Below, piece after piece: positions 32,895-42,157 of a DNA stretch of 64,000 bases. Within the stretch, counting starts at the first letter, position 1. Each line of letters starts with the position of its first letter. This DNA comes from Chitinophaga sp. CB10 (GTDB lineage: Bacteria > Bacteroidota > Bacteroidia > Chitinophagales > Chitinophagaceae): contig MLAV02000009.1 in assembly GCA_001870995.2 (NCBI GenBank), forward strand, positions 186,001 through 250,000. The letters are read 5' to 3'. The notes below the pieces were generated by a model. It made no database searches. It saw only the letters and a list, made by a program, of their open reading frames with translations, and was not told the origin of the DNA. The position numbers and the translations under genes are program-made.

Positions 32895-35066
32895 TTAATT
32901 CACCAGCTTCATCTCATCCACCAGCCTGCCGCATCCGGCAAACTTATCCACGATAAACAACACATACCTGATATCCACCATAATATTGCGGCAGATAGAA
33001 GGATCGTAATTAATATCGCTCATCGTCCCTTCCCAGGTGCGGTCAAAGTTAAGCCCGATCAGCTGGCCATACGCATTCAGCGCAGGGCTTCCGGAGTTGC
33101 CGCCGGTAGTATGGTTGGAAGCAATGAAGCATACCGGCATACGGCCGTTTACGCCGTATCTGCCATAGTCTTTCTGCTTATACAGCTCAATCAGTTTCGC
33201 AGGCACGTCAAACTCATAATCCCCCGGAATGTATTTTTCCATCACGCCATCCAGCCAGGTGTAGTAATCGTATTCCACGGCGTCTTTCGGACTGTAGCCA
33301 TCCACTTTACCGTACGTTACGCGCAGGGTGCTGTTGGCATCCGGGTAAAAGTTCTTCTTCCCTTCAAATACATCCATCTGCGCTTTCATGTAAGTGCGCT
33401 GCCGCTTGTTGATATCCAGCTGCAGGGCGTTGAGGGCAGGCGCTACTTTTCGGGCAAAGCCTTCCCGCAGGAAGATGGCCAGCTGTACGGCCGGGTCGTT
33501 CACCGCCTGCTGCATCATCTGGTCAAATGGTAATTGTACCAGGCCGTTCACCTTGTCGTAGCCGGTGAATGCGGAAGTCGCATACACGTAGTCCGCCAGC
33601 TTGCGGCTATCCCCGTTGAATTTTTTCCAGTAGGCATTGAATTTATCATCGCGGAACTGCTCCGGTACCTTGTTCACATAAATATCCATCAGGCTGATGA
33701 ACACATCTTTATCCACGCCGGCGTTGAAGTTGGCATAAAATGCCTGGATCGCTTCCTGGAAGGCCGCGCGTGTTTTCGCATAGCCGTCCGCGTTAGCTTT
33801 CTGCTTTTCCGCATTGTCGGTAAACTCCATGAATTTATCGATGGCGCTGTAGATCTCCGCATTCTTCGTCAGTTCGCTGTAGTAATCGCGGGCCTGCGCA
33901 TACGGGTTGATCCGGATGTAGAGGGCGTTCAGGGTGTCCAGCACGCCTGCATACTGTTGTTGCAGGGCCGGGTTGGCATGCAGCAGTTGATTGTATGCTG
34001 CTTCATAGCGCTGTTTTTTAGCGATGCCGTCTGTCTTTTTGATACCCAGCATTTCGCCCTGCCATTTTTTCCAGTAGTTGGCGGTAGAGGCGAATTTAGC
34101 GGCGTATTGGATTTTAATCTGCTCATTCTTACGCATGTAGCCGTCAATGATCTTGAGGGCGGCATCGCGCATTTCCACCTTCGCGAAATCCAGGACCTCT
34201 ACGGTCTGTTTTACCGCCTCGGAAGGCAGGTACTCCATCGTACGGCCGGGGAAGCCCATCACCATGGTAAAATCGTCTTTTTTCACGCCTTTCATGGAGA
34301 TAGGCAGGAAATATTTAGGCTTTAAAGGCACGTTGTCTTTGGAGTACTCCGCAGGCTTACCGTCTTTGCCGGCGTAAATGCGGAACATGCTGAAGTCGCC
34401 CGTATGGCGCGGCCATACCCAGTTGTCCGTATCGGAACCAAACTTCCCGATGGAAGAGGGCGGCGTGCCCACCAAACGTACATCCTTATACGTTTCCGTT
34501 ACAAACAGGTAGTATTTATTGCCTTCGAAGAAAGGTTTGATCATCACATCCTGCCAGGCTTCCCGCTTGGCGGATTGCCGGATTTCGGCCAGCTTCCGGT
34601 CGATGGCGGATTGCCTTTCCGTTTCTGACATGGATTTGGTGACGCCGGCAGTGGCCTCTTTGGTAATATCGTCGATACGGACGATGAAAGTAGCCGTGAG
34701 CCCGGGGTTTGGCAGCTCTTCAGCAAAAGATTTTGCCCAGAACCCGTTTTCCAGGTAATTATGTTCCAGTGAGGAATGCTTCTGGATGGAGCCGTAGCCG
34801 CAGTGGTGGTTGGTCAGTATAAGCCCCTGGGAAGATATTACTTCCGCCGTGCAAAAACCGCCGAAACTAACAATCGCGTCTTTGAGACTGCCTTTATTGA
34901 TACTATAGATATCTGAGGCGTTGATTTTCATACCCATACCCTTCATCTCCTTCTCGTTGAGATTAGAGAGCAACTGCGGTAACCACATTCCCTCAGTAGC
35001 ATACACGTGCTGCGATAGTACCATGAGTACCAGCAGCAGGCTTGACTTCACTGATTTTAACAACAT
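32895..35066 (-). CDS. S46-family dipeptidyl-peptidase, DPP11-like
   Basis: A 723-residue periplasmic peptidase with a signal peptide (through VYAT). The triad is H88 (ILTNHHCGYGSIQ), D224 (WPRHTGDFSMFRIY) and S658 (TGGNSGSPALNAYGQL). At position S658 + 18 the residue is arginine (R676, in GLNFDRTWEG), as in DPP11, which cuts after Asp/Glu; DPP7 has glycine there and prefers hydrophobic residues. The predicted specificity is therefore acidic P1, an inference from one residue. S46 enzymes release dipeptides from peptide N-termini and support growth on proteins. It ends at its own terminator. Confidence 0.93.
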   Translation of the reverse strand: MLLKSVKSSLLLVLMVLSQHVYATEGMWLPQLLSNLNEKEMKGMGMKINASDIYSINKGSLKDAIVSFGGFCTAEVISSQGLILTNHHCGYGSIQKHSSLEHNYLENGFWAKSFAEELPNPGLTATFIVRIDDITKEATAGVTKSMSETERQSAIDRKLAEIRQSAKREAWQDVMIKPFFEGNKYYLFVTETYKDVRLVGTPPSSIGKFGSDTDNWVWPRHTGDFSMFRIYAGKDGKPAEYSKDNVPLKPKYFLPISMKGVKKDDFTMVMGFPGRTMEYLPSEAVKQTVEVLDFAKVEMRDAALKIIDGYMRKNEQIKIQYAAKFASTANYWKKWQGEMLGIKKTDGIAKKQRYEAAYNQLLHANPALQQQYAGVLDTLNALYIRINPYAQARDYYSELTKNAEIYSAIDKFMEFTDNAEKQKANADGYAKTRAAFQEAIQAFYANFNAGVDKDVFISLMDIYVNKVPEQFRDDKFNAYWKKFNGDSRKLADYVYATSAFTGYDKVNGLVQLPFDQMMQQAVNDPAVQLAIFLREGFARKVAPALNALQLDINKRQRTYMKAQMDVFEGKKNFYPDANSTLRVTYGKVDGYSPKDAVEYDYYTWLDGVMEKYIPGDYEFDVPAKLIELYKQKDYGRYGVNGRMPVCFIASNHTTGGNSGSPALNAYGQLIGLNFDRTWEGTMSDINYDPSICRNIMVDIRYVLFIVDKFAGCGRLVDEMKLVN

Positions 35067-35197
35067 ATCTGATATTCTTTTAATAAAGCTGGCAATTTAC
35101 ATCATTCATCGACATAATCCCCCGGTTTGAAGAGTTATTGACAGATTATTGGGCAGATTGACCCAAATTTCGGATAGCGTATTAAATTCTGTCGTGC

Positions 35198-36280
35198 ATG
35201 ATCCGCTTAAAATCATCTGTCGTTCTCTCTCACCTGACCGGGTGGCTGATCCTGGTTTGCCTGTCGCTGTTTTTTACCAGCGGCCAGGCGGACGATGACC
35301 GGGCCTGGAAAGTACTCTGCTCTCCCGAGTTCTTCGTTTTCATTTTCACCTATTCCGCGCTTTTTTACTTTCATACCAACTTCCTGTTCCCGCAGTTATT
35401 TTTCCGGAAGCATTACCTACTGTACTTTTTGTCGCTGCTGCTGTTGTTGCTGATGGTGAACCTGATGCAGCCTTTCGATCATTTGTTCCGCCGTTTCAAG
35501 GGGCCGCACCTGCACCTGCCAGGGCCGCCGCCGGTAAGGTTTCATTTTGATTATTTCAGTATGTTCCTCTTCCTGCTGACCATCGCGCTCAGCGTGGCCA
35601 TTGAAACCACGCACCGCCGCAGGCAAACGGAGAAACGGGCCCTGTATGCGGAAACGCGTAAAACGCAGGCGGAGCTGTCCTTCCTGAAAGCGCAGATCAA
35701 CCCGCATTTCCTCTTTAACACATTGAACAATATTTACTCCCTGGCCATTACGCACAGCGAGTTTGCCGGCCCCAGCATCATGAAGCTCTCCAATATGCTG
35801 CGGTACGTGACGGAAGAAAATAAAAACTATGTATTGCTGCAGCACGAAATTGCCTGCCTGAATGATTATGTCGACTTACAACGGTTGCGCCTGAGCAGGC
35901 AAACCTCCGTTGGCTTTGCCGTTTCCGGGGAAGCGGGGATTAAATGCATTGCCCCGCTGATACTGTTGCCCTTTGTGGAAAATGCCTTTAAATACGGCAT
36001 CAGCAATCATGAACCCAGCACGATTCACATTGCGTTGCATATAGAGGAAGATGCCGTGCAGTTCAACTGCAGCAACAGGATATTCCGGTTAGGGCAACCG
36101 GAGAGCCGCACCGGTGTTGGCATTGCCAACACGATACAACGGCTGGACCATCTCTACCCCGACCGCTATACGTTGGTCACAGAAGAGCAGGATGGGTACT
36201 ATCATGTTGTTTTAAAATTGGTGGGTTTATATGGAGATAAAATTGCCGCTGACAGAATAGTGCATCGGCCGCGAACATAA
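35198..36280 (+). CDS. LytS/YehU-type sensor histidine kinase
   Basis: A 360-residue protein with four N-terminal transmembrane helices (residues about 11-28, 43-58, 72-90, 118-136) and a short cytosolic linker. A His_kinase domain (PF06580) follows, with the phosphoacceptor H170 in AQINPHFLFNTLNNIYS. The ATPase part has the N-box LPFVENAFKYGIS and the G-box RTGVGIANTIQRLDHLY. Such kinases usually pair with a LytTR response regulator encoded next to them; none is seen in this window on either side. It is divergent from the S46 gene with 131 bases between. The signal sensed is unknown. Confidence 0.9.
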   Translation: MIRLKSSVVLSHLTGWLILVCLSLFFTSGQADDDRAWKVLCSPEFFVFIFTYSALFYFHTNFLFPQLFFRKHYLLYFLSLLLLLLMVNLMQPFDHLFRRFKGPHLHLPGPPPVRFHFDYFSMFLFLLTIALSVAIETTHRRRQTEKRALYAETRKTQAELSFLKAQINPHFLFNTLNNIYSLAITHSEFAGPSIMKLSNMLRYVTEENKNYVLLQHEIACLNDYVDLQRLRLSRQTSVGFAVSGEAGIKCIAPLILLPFVENAFKYGISNHEPSTIHIALHIEEDAVQFNCSNRIFRLGQPESRTGVGIANTIQRLDHLYPDRYTLVTEEQDGYYHVVLKLVGLYGDKIAADRIVHRPRT

Positions 36281-36440
36281 ATAGCGATGCCTGCTGCCGT
36301 ATTACCAAATTGGTAAAGAAAGGAGGCGCAGCACTTTTCTGCTCGACAGATTTACACCCAAAATATGATACGGGGCAAACCCTGGCTGCGCCTCCCGGGA
36401 ATTTAACCTGCAGGATGAATGGCAGGAATAAGCGGATACC

Positions 36441-37265
36441 TTATTGATACAGGTATCTTAAAGCGATAATATCGTTTGCGTTAAAGGTACGGTTACCACC
36501 GTTGGAGCAAGCCAGCATCCAGGAGTTAGGATCAGCAGTGGAAGGCGTACCGGGGATCAGGATAGCGCCCACGCCGGCAGAACCTTCGTTGGTAGGCGTA
36601 CCGCCGCAGCTGTAAGCGCGGTTCATGTAATCCGTATGGCGCATACCGATGCAGTGGCCAATTTCGTGCTGGATAACGGAGCCTACATACAGCACATCCG
36701 GATTGGTGCCATAGGCATACTGGTTAGTGTTCATCAGGATCTGGCTGTAAGGGTTACCGTTAGCAGTCGGGAAACCGGAAGAACCGAGGGTAATGTAACC
36801 GCCGCTTGGCCCTTCATTGAAGCCCTGGATAGTAATGTTGGCGGTACCGGAAGTGATGCGCTGGAAAGTCATACGCAGCCCCAGCCTGTTGTAACGGGCA
36901 ATGGCGGTATCAGTACCGGCAATGAAGGCAGTACCTAAACCGGATACTTTAACCTTGATGACGCGAGGCAATCCGGTTACCAGCCGGGTGGTGCGATACT
37001 GTTCGGTTTGCGCTACCTGTAAGGTAGGACCACTAACCTTTTGTTTCAGCTGATCATGGGAAAGGAAGATATCCCCTTCCACGATCACGCCCCCGTCGGT
37101 TGCATGTACATCGTTTGTAGAGAAGCCATAGGCTTTGATTTGGGCCAACACGTCGTCTGATACTTCCTGGGGTTTCGCATCTGTGTTTGTGTTGCTCTTT
37201 TGACAGGATACAATGGCGAATGCTGCCAGCAGGCAGAATAAAACACTAAGTGTTTGTTTTTTCAT
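36441..37265 (-). CDS. M57-family (HEIGH) metalloprotease lipoprotein
   Basis: A 274-residue lipoprotein; the start MKKQTLSVLFCLLAAFAIVSC gives a correct signal with cysteine 21, so the longer frame 42 bases upstream is not used. A small amphipathic domain with GGVIVEGDIFLSHDQLKQKV follows, then the zinc protease domain with H200-E-I-G-H204-C-I-G-M-R-H210 in SVIQHEIGHCIGMRHTDY, the metzincin-type HExxHxxGxxH signature. It resembles the dual-action HEIGH metallopeptidases (Peptidase_M57). It is likely secreted or envelope-bound. The substrate is unknown. It is divergent from the subtilase gene. Confidence 0.88.
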   Translation of the reverse strand: MKKQTLSVLFCLLAAFAIVSCQKSNTNTDAKPQEVSDDVLAQIKAYGFSTNDVHATDGGVIVEGDIFLSHDQLKQKVSGPTLQVAQTEQYRTTRLVTGLPRVIKVKVSGLGTAFIAGTDTAIARYNRLGLRMTFQRITSGTANITIQGFNEGPSGGYITLGSSGFPTANGNPYSQILMNTNQYAYGTNPDVLYVGSVIQHEIGHCIGMRHTDYMNRAYSCGGTPTNEGSAGVGAILIPGTPSTADPNSWMLACSNGGNRTFNANDIIALRYLYQ

Positions 37266-37747
37266 AGACTCAGATTTTGGGTTTTTAGAATAAAAAAATA
37301 TCTTCACCCCGCCTGTTTACAGGCAGGCAGAATTTACTAACGCTATGAAACTAACATTGATGGTAACTCGGTGATTGCTATAGTTTACAGTGCGTACTTG
37401 TTGCGGGCAAGTAAAGGCTCTCAATTGTTCTCATAGCAAAACTACAGCTCACGAGGAGGCTTCCATAAACGGCAGTTCTTCTTAATGATTGGTGATGATT
37501 TACGACGCCGGCGTGAACCGGTAATAATTCAGATTTGCTCTTCAGATTAACTAACTAATTGTTGTGCGATCTAGTCAGATTTTGTTGATGTTTTTCAATT
37601 ACGACTTACGTATTCAATATTACAACTTTCGGTTTATTTAAAAAAACATTTTGCAAAACTCTTCAGAAAAAAATTGGACTAAACAATTTATTGCAGTAGA
37701 TTAGAAAGTCCATTGCCATTCTAAACGCAATATTTGCTTTGTCCCGC
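37266..37747. other. intergenic region between divergent protease genes (482 bp)
   Basis: No reading frame of note. It holds a TAGTTTTG -7 match on the minus strand (37437-37444), which could drive the M57 gene with a leader of about 165 bases. A near match AATATTTG (37729-37736) lies 11 bases before the subtilase start. Two small palindromes occur, GCCTGTTTACAGGC (37311-37324) and ACGCCGGCGT (37505-37514). The 200 bases before the subtilase are AT-rich. Confidence 0.55.
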
Positions 37748-40558
37748 ATGAACCACTATCTGCCCAAATCCGTTCTGCTATTCACTTTGCTGTTATGCTG
37801 CCGCAACATTTCCGCGCAGCAATATTTACCGGCAGACAGTGTGCGGTACCGTTACGCATTACAACCGATTGCTGAAACGCAGGCAAAGACTACGGCGGAA
37901 AACTGGCTCGTGATCTTTAAGAAATCCGTTCCGCCGCAACGCCTCGAAGCCTACGGTTTGCGCAAAGTCATTAACGGTAAAGCGTATATTATACAACAGC
38001 AAATCCCTGATAATGAACTGGCAAAACAACTCTCCTACCAGGGGCCTGCCAACTGCAACTGGAAAGCAAGTGAAGCGTTGTTGCAGCAGCTGGAACAAGC
38101 CTCCCCGGACGATAGCATCACCGTCAGGGTTAGTCTGAAAAATGAATGGACTGCGCCCGCTTATGTGGCAGTAATCAGCTCCAGGAAAGATTATAATATC
38201 GCGATGGTTCAACTGCCCGTGAAGCGGTGGCCGCAATTCATCGCGGACACGATGATCGCCTTCGCGGATAAGCCCCGCAAGGCCCGGACGGAAATGATAC
38301 TCAACGGCGCCAATCCCTATGTAAACCGCATCAACATCGCCCGGGAAAAATATCCCGGCATCGATGGAAAAAGTATAGCCGTTAGCGTTAAAGAGGACCG
38401 GTTTGATACGACGGACCTCGACTTTGCCGGGCGCATCATCTATAACCCGGACGCCTCTACGAACTTAACTTCCCACGCCACCACCATGGCTACCATCATC
38501 GCAGGGGCCGGCAATACAGGCGCACTGGGGCTGGGAGCGGCGCCGGCGGCAGGCCTCAGCAGCTCCAACTTTAACATTACCCTGCTCCCTGACACAGCCA
38601 CCTACTACCGCAAGTATAACATCACCCTGCAAAACCACTCTTACGGTACGGAAATAGAAAACTTTTACGGGCCCGATGCCGCCGCATACGATCAGCAAAT
38701 CTATGCAGCGGATACGCTGCAACATGTGTTTTCCGCCGGCAACGTAGGCGCGCAGCCTGCCACTGACGGCATTTATAAAGGGCTGGTTTATGCCAACCTC
38801 ACCGGCAACGTGAAGCAGGCTAAAAACCTGCTCGTAGTAGGCGGTACGGACGCTGCCGGCAACTTCATCTCCCTGTCCAGCCACGGCCCCGCTTACGACG
38901 GGCGCATAAAGCCGGAGCTCTCCGCCTTCGGGCAGGACGGCACTTCCGGCGCAGCGGCCACCATTACAGGCATCAGCACGCTGCTGCAGGACTACTGGAA
39001 GCAACAAACCTTCACCGCCATGCCTTCCGCCCTGCTGAAGGTAATACTGCTCAACAGCGCCACCCGGGCGCCGGGCGCCGGGCCTGACTACCGCTCCGGC
39101 TACGGCAGCGCCAACGCGCTGCATGCCCTGCAAACCCTGGCGGATAAACGCTACAGTAAAGGCAGCGCTACCAGCAACGGCGCTACCGGCATCGACATTA
39201 ACGTCCCGGATAATACCCGCGAACTGAAGGTAACTTTGTACTGGAATGATATACCCGGCGCCGTTAATGGGCATAAAGCGCTCGTACACGATTTGGATTT
39301 ACGTGTAACCGCTGCCGATGGTAGTTTATATCTCCCCTGGATATTAAACCCAGCGCCGGACTCCCTCGCCCTGCCCGCCAAACGCGGCAGGGATACGCTG
39401 AATAATGTGGAACAGGTGACTATTTCCAACCCCGCGGCCGGCAAGGCGCACATCACCGTCAGCGCCGGGCAGCTGCGCGCTGCGCAGCCCTGGTACATCG
39501 CGTATGAATGTGTACCCAAGGCCACTTTCGCCTGGCATCACCCGGACGCACATACCATCATGGAAGCCACTACCAACGTAGACCTCTACTGGGAAAGCAC
39601 CATGAGCGGCAACGGGCAGCTGCAGTACAGCCTGGACAGTGGCGCCACCTGGCAGACCATCATTACGGATTATCCCGTCAGCAGCGGCTACCTGAACTGG
39701 TACGTGCCGAACGTATTCAGCAAAGCCCTGCTGCGCTTCCAGCTGCCGGATACCAGCTTTGCCAGCCCTGCCTTCATCATTTCCCCGAAGGTGGGCATAC
39801 AAACGGGCTTTAATTGTGCAGACAGCGCCTTCATCTTCTGGAACCCCATCCCCGGGGCTGAGCGTTACGAGATCTATAATATGGGCAAAACCCAGCTGCA
39901 GCCATACCGGCAAACCGCCGATACGTTTTTATTCATCGGTAAATCCCAACCCGCATCCAGCAATTTCGCCGTGAGCCCCGTGCATGCTGCCGGCTGGGAA
40001 GGCTACCGCAGCTATACGGTAGATTTTACCACCCAGGGCGTGGATTGCTATGTAAAAAGCCTCATCGCGGACAGAACGGTGGACAATGCCGTGCCGCTCA
40101 CCCTCATCCTCGGCAGTACCTACCAGCTGAAAGAAGTAGTATGGCAGCGTTACAACGGTAAAACCTGGGAGAACCTGGCCACCACGCCTATTACCAGCGC
40201 CCTGCTGTATTACCAGACCGATTCCCATACCTGGGAAGGCCTGATGCACTACCGGGTGCAGCTCAATACCTTCGATGGGCGGGCGTTTTACTCCGGCGTG
40301 TCTACAGTACAGATTTTCAAATCAGACCATATCATGGTATTCCCTAACCCCGTGGTAAATACGCTGGGTATTATGGACCCGCAGGTAAGGGAGCGGCAGG
40401 TAGTGATCACGGATATGAGCGGGCGGGAACGCATGCGGGTAACGATAACGGATAGTTTGGAGGGGATAGGGGTATCCCGGCTGCCGGCAGGGATGTATAA
40501 CTGTACGATTTACTATAACGGGCAGCGGATATTCAACAGGAAGTTTATAAAGCAGTAA
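37748..40558 (+). CDS. subtilisin-family S8 serine protease with type IX secretion C-terminal domain
   Basis: A 936-residue secreted protein; the ATG at 37748 begins a signal peptide (through CCRNISAQQ), and the TTG 9 bases earlier is not needed. S8 catalytic motifs: the aspartate region is VSVKEDRFDTTDLDF (217-225), H243 in TSHATTMATIIAGAGN, the oxyanion N332 in FSAGNVG, and S400 in GQDGTSGAAATITG. After the catalytic domain come beta-sandwich modules (500-850) and a C-terminal T9SS sorting domain of about 75 residues, starting MVFPNPVVNTLGI and ending in RIFNRKFIKQ. It would be exported through Sec and the type IX system to the cell surface or medium. The aspartate motif is divergent from the usual DTG. 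Confidence 0.9.
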   Translation: MNHYLPKSVLLFTLLLCCRNISAQQYLPADSVRYRYALQPIAETQAKTTAENWLVIFKKSVPPQRLEAYGLRKVINGKAYIIQQQIPDNELAKQLSYQGPANCNWKASEALLQQLEQASPDDSITVRVSLKNEWTAPAYVAVISSRKDYNIAMVQLPVKRWPQFIADTMIAFADKPRKARTEMILNGANPYVNRINIAREKYPGIDGKSIAVSVKEDRFDTTDLDFAGRIIYNPDASTNLTSHATTMATIIAGAGNTGALGLGAAPAAGLSSSNFNITLLPDTATYYRKYNITLQNHSYGTEIENFYGPDAAAYDQQIYAADTLQHVFSAGNVGAQPATDGIYKGLVYANLTGNVKQAKNLLVVGGTDAAGNFISLSSHGPAYDGRIKPELSAFGQDGTSGAAATITGISTLLQDYWKQQTFTAMPSALLKVILLNSATRAPGAGPDYRSGYGSANALHALQTLADKRYSKGSATSNGATGIDINVPDNTRELKVTLYWNDIPGAVNGHKALVHDLDLRVTAADGSLYLPWILNPAPDSLALPAKRGRDTLNNVEQVTISNPAAGKAHITVSAGQLRAAQPWYIAYECVPKATFAWHHPDAHTIMEATTNVDLYWESTMSGNGQLQYSLDSGATWQTIITDYPVSSGYLNWYVPNVFSKALLRFQLPDTSFASPAFIISPKVGIQTGFNCADSAFIFWNPIPGAERYEIYNMGKTQLQPYRQTADTFLFIGKSQPASSNFAVSPVHAAGWEGYRSYTVDFTTQGVDCYVKSLIADRTVDNAVPLTLILGSTYQLKEVVWQRYNGKTWENLATTPITSALLYYQTDSHTWEGLMHYRVQLNTFDGRAFYSGVSTVQIFKSDHIMVFPNPVVNTLGIMDPQVRERQVVITDMSGRERMRVTITDSLEGIGVSRLPAGMYNCTIYYNGQRIFNRKFIKQ

Positions 40559-40616
40559 GCGGATCCTTGAGAAACCGCCGCCAAATAGCTGAAAGCCACA
40601 TCGCCACAAATAACAA

Positions 40617-40640
40617 AAGCCCTCGCTGATGCGAGGGCTT
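40617..40640 (-). terminator. rho-independent terminator of lpdA
   Basis: A ten-base stem (AAGCCCTCGC / GCGAGGGCTT) with TGAT loop is followed on the minus strand by TTTTG, 44 bases past the lpdA stop codon. Confidence 0.75.
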
Positions 40641-40683
40641 ATTCATCTATATGCTTAATTAAAGTAATTCGGATGAATACCGG

Positions 40684-42090
40684 TTACAGGTGAATTGCTT
40701 CGCCGTAAGCAACTTCGATCGCGTCTTTTACGGACTCGCTCATAGTTGGGTGCGGGTGGATAGAATCCAGCACTTCCTGGTAAGTAGTTTCCAGTTTACG
40801 TGCCACCACGGTTTCAGCGATGATCTCGGTAACGTTGGCGCCAATCATATGCGTACCCAGCCACTCGCCGTATTTGGCGTCGAAGATCACTTTTACGAAA
40901 CCGTCTGTAGCGCCGGCAGCAGTTGCCTTCCCGGATGCGGAGAATGGGAATTTACCCACTTTCACTTCGTAACCTGCTTCACGTGCAGCTTTCTCGGTAT
41001 AACCTACAGATGCTACTTCAGGCGCGCAATAAGTACAGCCCGGAATGTTCATGTAGTCGATAGTAGCTGGTTTGTGCGCGTATTTTTTCTCGTTGTAAGC
41101 CAGTGCTTCCACGCAAACGATCGCTTCTTTGGAAGCTACGTGCGCCAGCGCCTGACCAGGAACCATGTCGCCGATGGCATAGATGCCCGGAACGTTGGTT
41201 TGGTAGTATTGGTCTACCACAACGCGACCTTTGTCAGTTTTGATACCCAGTTGCTCCAGACCGATGTTCTCGATGTTGGCAGCAATACCTACCGCGCTCA
41301 GTACCACGTCTGCTTCCAGGGTGATTTCACCGGTAGCGGTTTTAACTTTCGCTTTCACGCCGTTGCCGGTAGCTTCTACCGCTTCTACAGAAGAATTGGT
41401 CATGATTTCGATACCTTTCTTCTTGTAGATCTTTTCCAGTTCTTTGGAGATATCCTCATCTTCCACCGGAACGATGCGAGGCATGAATTCAACGATAGTT
41501 ACTTTGGTACCCAGGGTAGAGTAGAAATAAGCGAATTCCACGCCGATAGCGCCGGAACCTACAACGATCATGGATTTAGGCTGTGTAGGCAGGGCGAGTG
41601 CTTCGCGGTAGCCGATCACATTTTTACCATCGATCTTCAGGTTAGGCAGTTCACGCGCACGGGCGCCTGTAGCCAGGATGATGTGTTTTGCATCATATAC
41701 GGTAGCTTTACCATCTTTATCGGTAACTTCTACCTGGCCTTTGGCTTTCAGTTTACCATTGCCCATGATCACATCGATCTTGTTCTTTTTCATCAGGAAC
41801 TGTACGCCCCTGCTCATTTTATCAGCAACGCCACGACTACGTTTGATTACTGCCGGGAAGTCCACCTGTGCGTCAGCAACGGTAATACCATAGTCCTTGG
41901 AGTGCTGCATATATTCCAATACCTGTGCAGATTTCAGTAATGCCTTAGTAGGAATACAGCCCCAGTTTAAACAGATACCACCCAGGTTTTCTCTTTCCAC
42001 GATAGCGGTCTTAAATCCCAGCTGTGAAGCACGGATAGCAGCCACATATCCGCCGGGCCCACTACCAATTACGATAACGTCGTATGCCAT
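40684..42090 (-). CDS. lpdA: dihydrolipoyl dehydrogenase
   Basis: A 468-residue flavoprotein: FAD motif GSGPGGYVAA (residues 10-18), redox pair C40-L-N-W-G-C45 in GGICLNWGCIPTKALL, NAD fold MIVVGSGAIGVEFAYF, and the C-terminal dimer domain with HPHPTMSESVKDAIEVA that carries the active histidine. It is the E3 subunit of pyruvate, 2-oxoglutarate and branched-chain dehydrogenase complexes and the glycine cleavage system. No E1/E2 genes are next to it. It has a promoter candidate and its own terminator. The W in LNWGC replaces the more usual V, a minor change seen in other members. Confidence 0.95.
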   Translation of the reverse strand: MAYDVIVIGSGPGGYVAAIRASQLGFKTAIVERENLGGICLNWGCIPTKALLKSAQVLEYMQHSKDYGITVADAQVDFPAVIKRSRGVADKMSRGVQFLMKKNKIDVIMGNGKLKAKGQVEVTDKDGKATVYDAKHIILATGARARELPNLKIDGKNVIGYREALALPTQPKSMIVVGSGAIGVEFAYFYSTLGTKVTIVEFMPRIVPVEDEDISKELEKIYKKKGIEIMTNSSVEAVEATGNGVKAKVKTATGEITLEADVVLSAVGIAANIENIGLEQLGIKTDKGRVVVDQYYQTNVPGIYAIGDMVPGQALAHVASKEAIVCVEALAYNEKKYAHKPATIDYMNIPGCTYCAPEVASVGYTEKAAREAGYEVKVGKFPFSASGKATAAGATDGFVKVIFDAKYGEWLGTHMIGANVTEIIAETVVARKLETTYQEVLDSIHPHPTMSESVKDAIEVAYGEAIHL

Positions 42091-42115
42091 ATTGTTTAAT
42101 TTTTATAAAACTTGC

Positions 42116-42123
42116 CAAAGGTA
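42116..42123 (-). promoter_or_regulatory. candidate -7 promoter element for lpdA
   Basis: On the minus strand TACCTTTG matches TAnnTTTG exactly, 25 bases before the start codon. Confidence 0.5.
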
Positions 42124-42157
42124 GAAATTAATTATTGAATTCCACATCCGGAATTAA

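Noticed and set aside
40690..41940. 416-codon frame antisense to lpdA
   Set aside because: Shadow of a conserved gene; cysteine- and phenylalanine-rich without family features.
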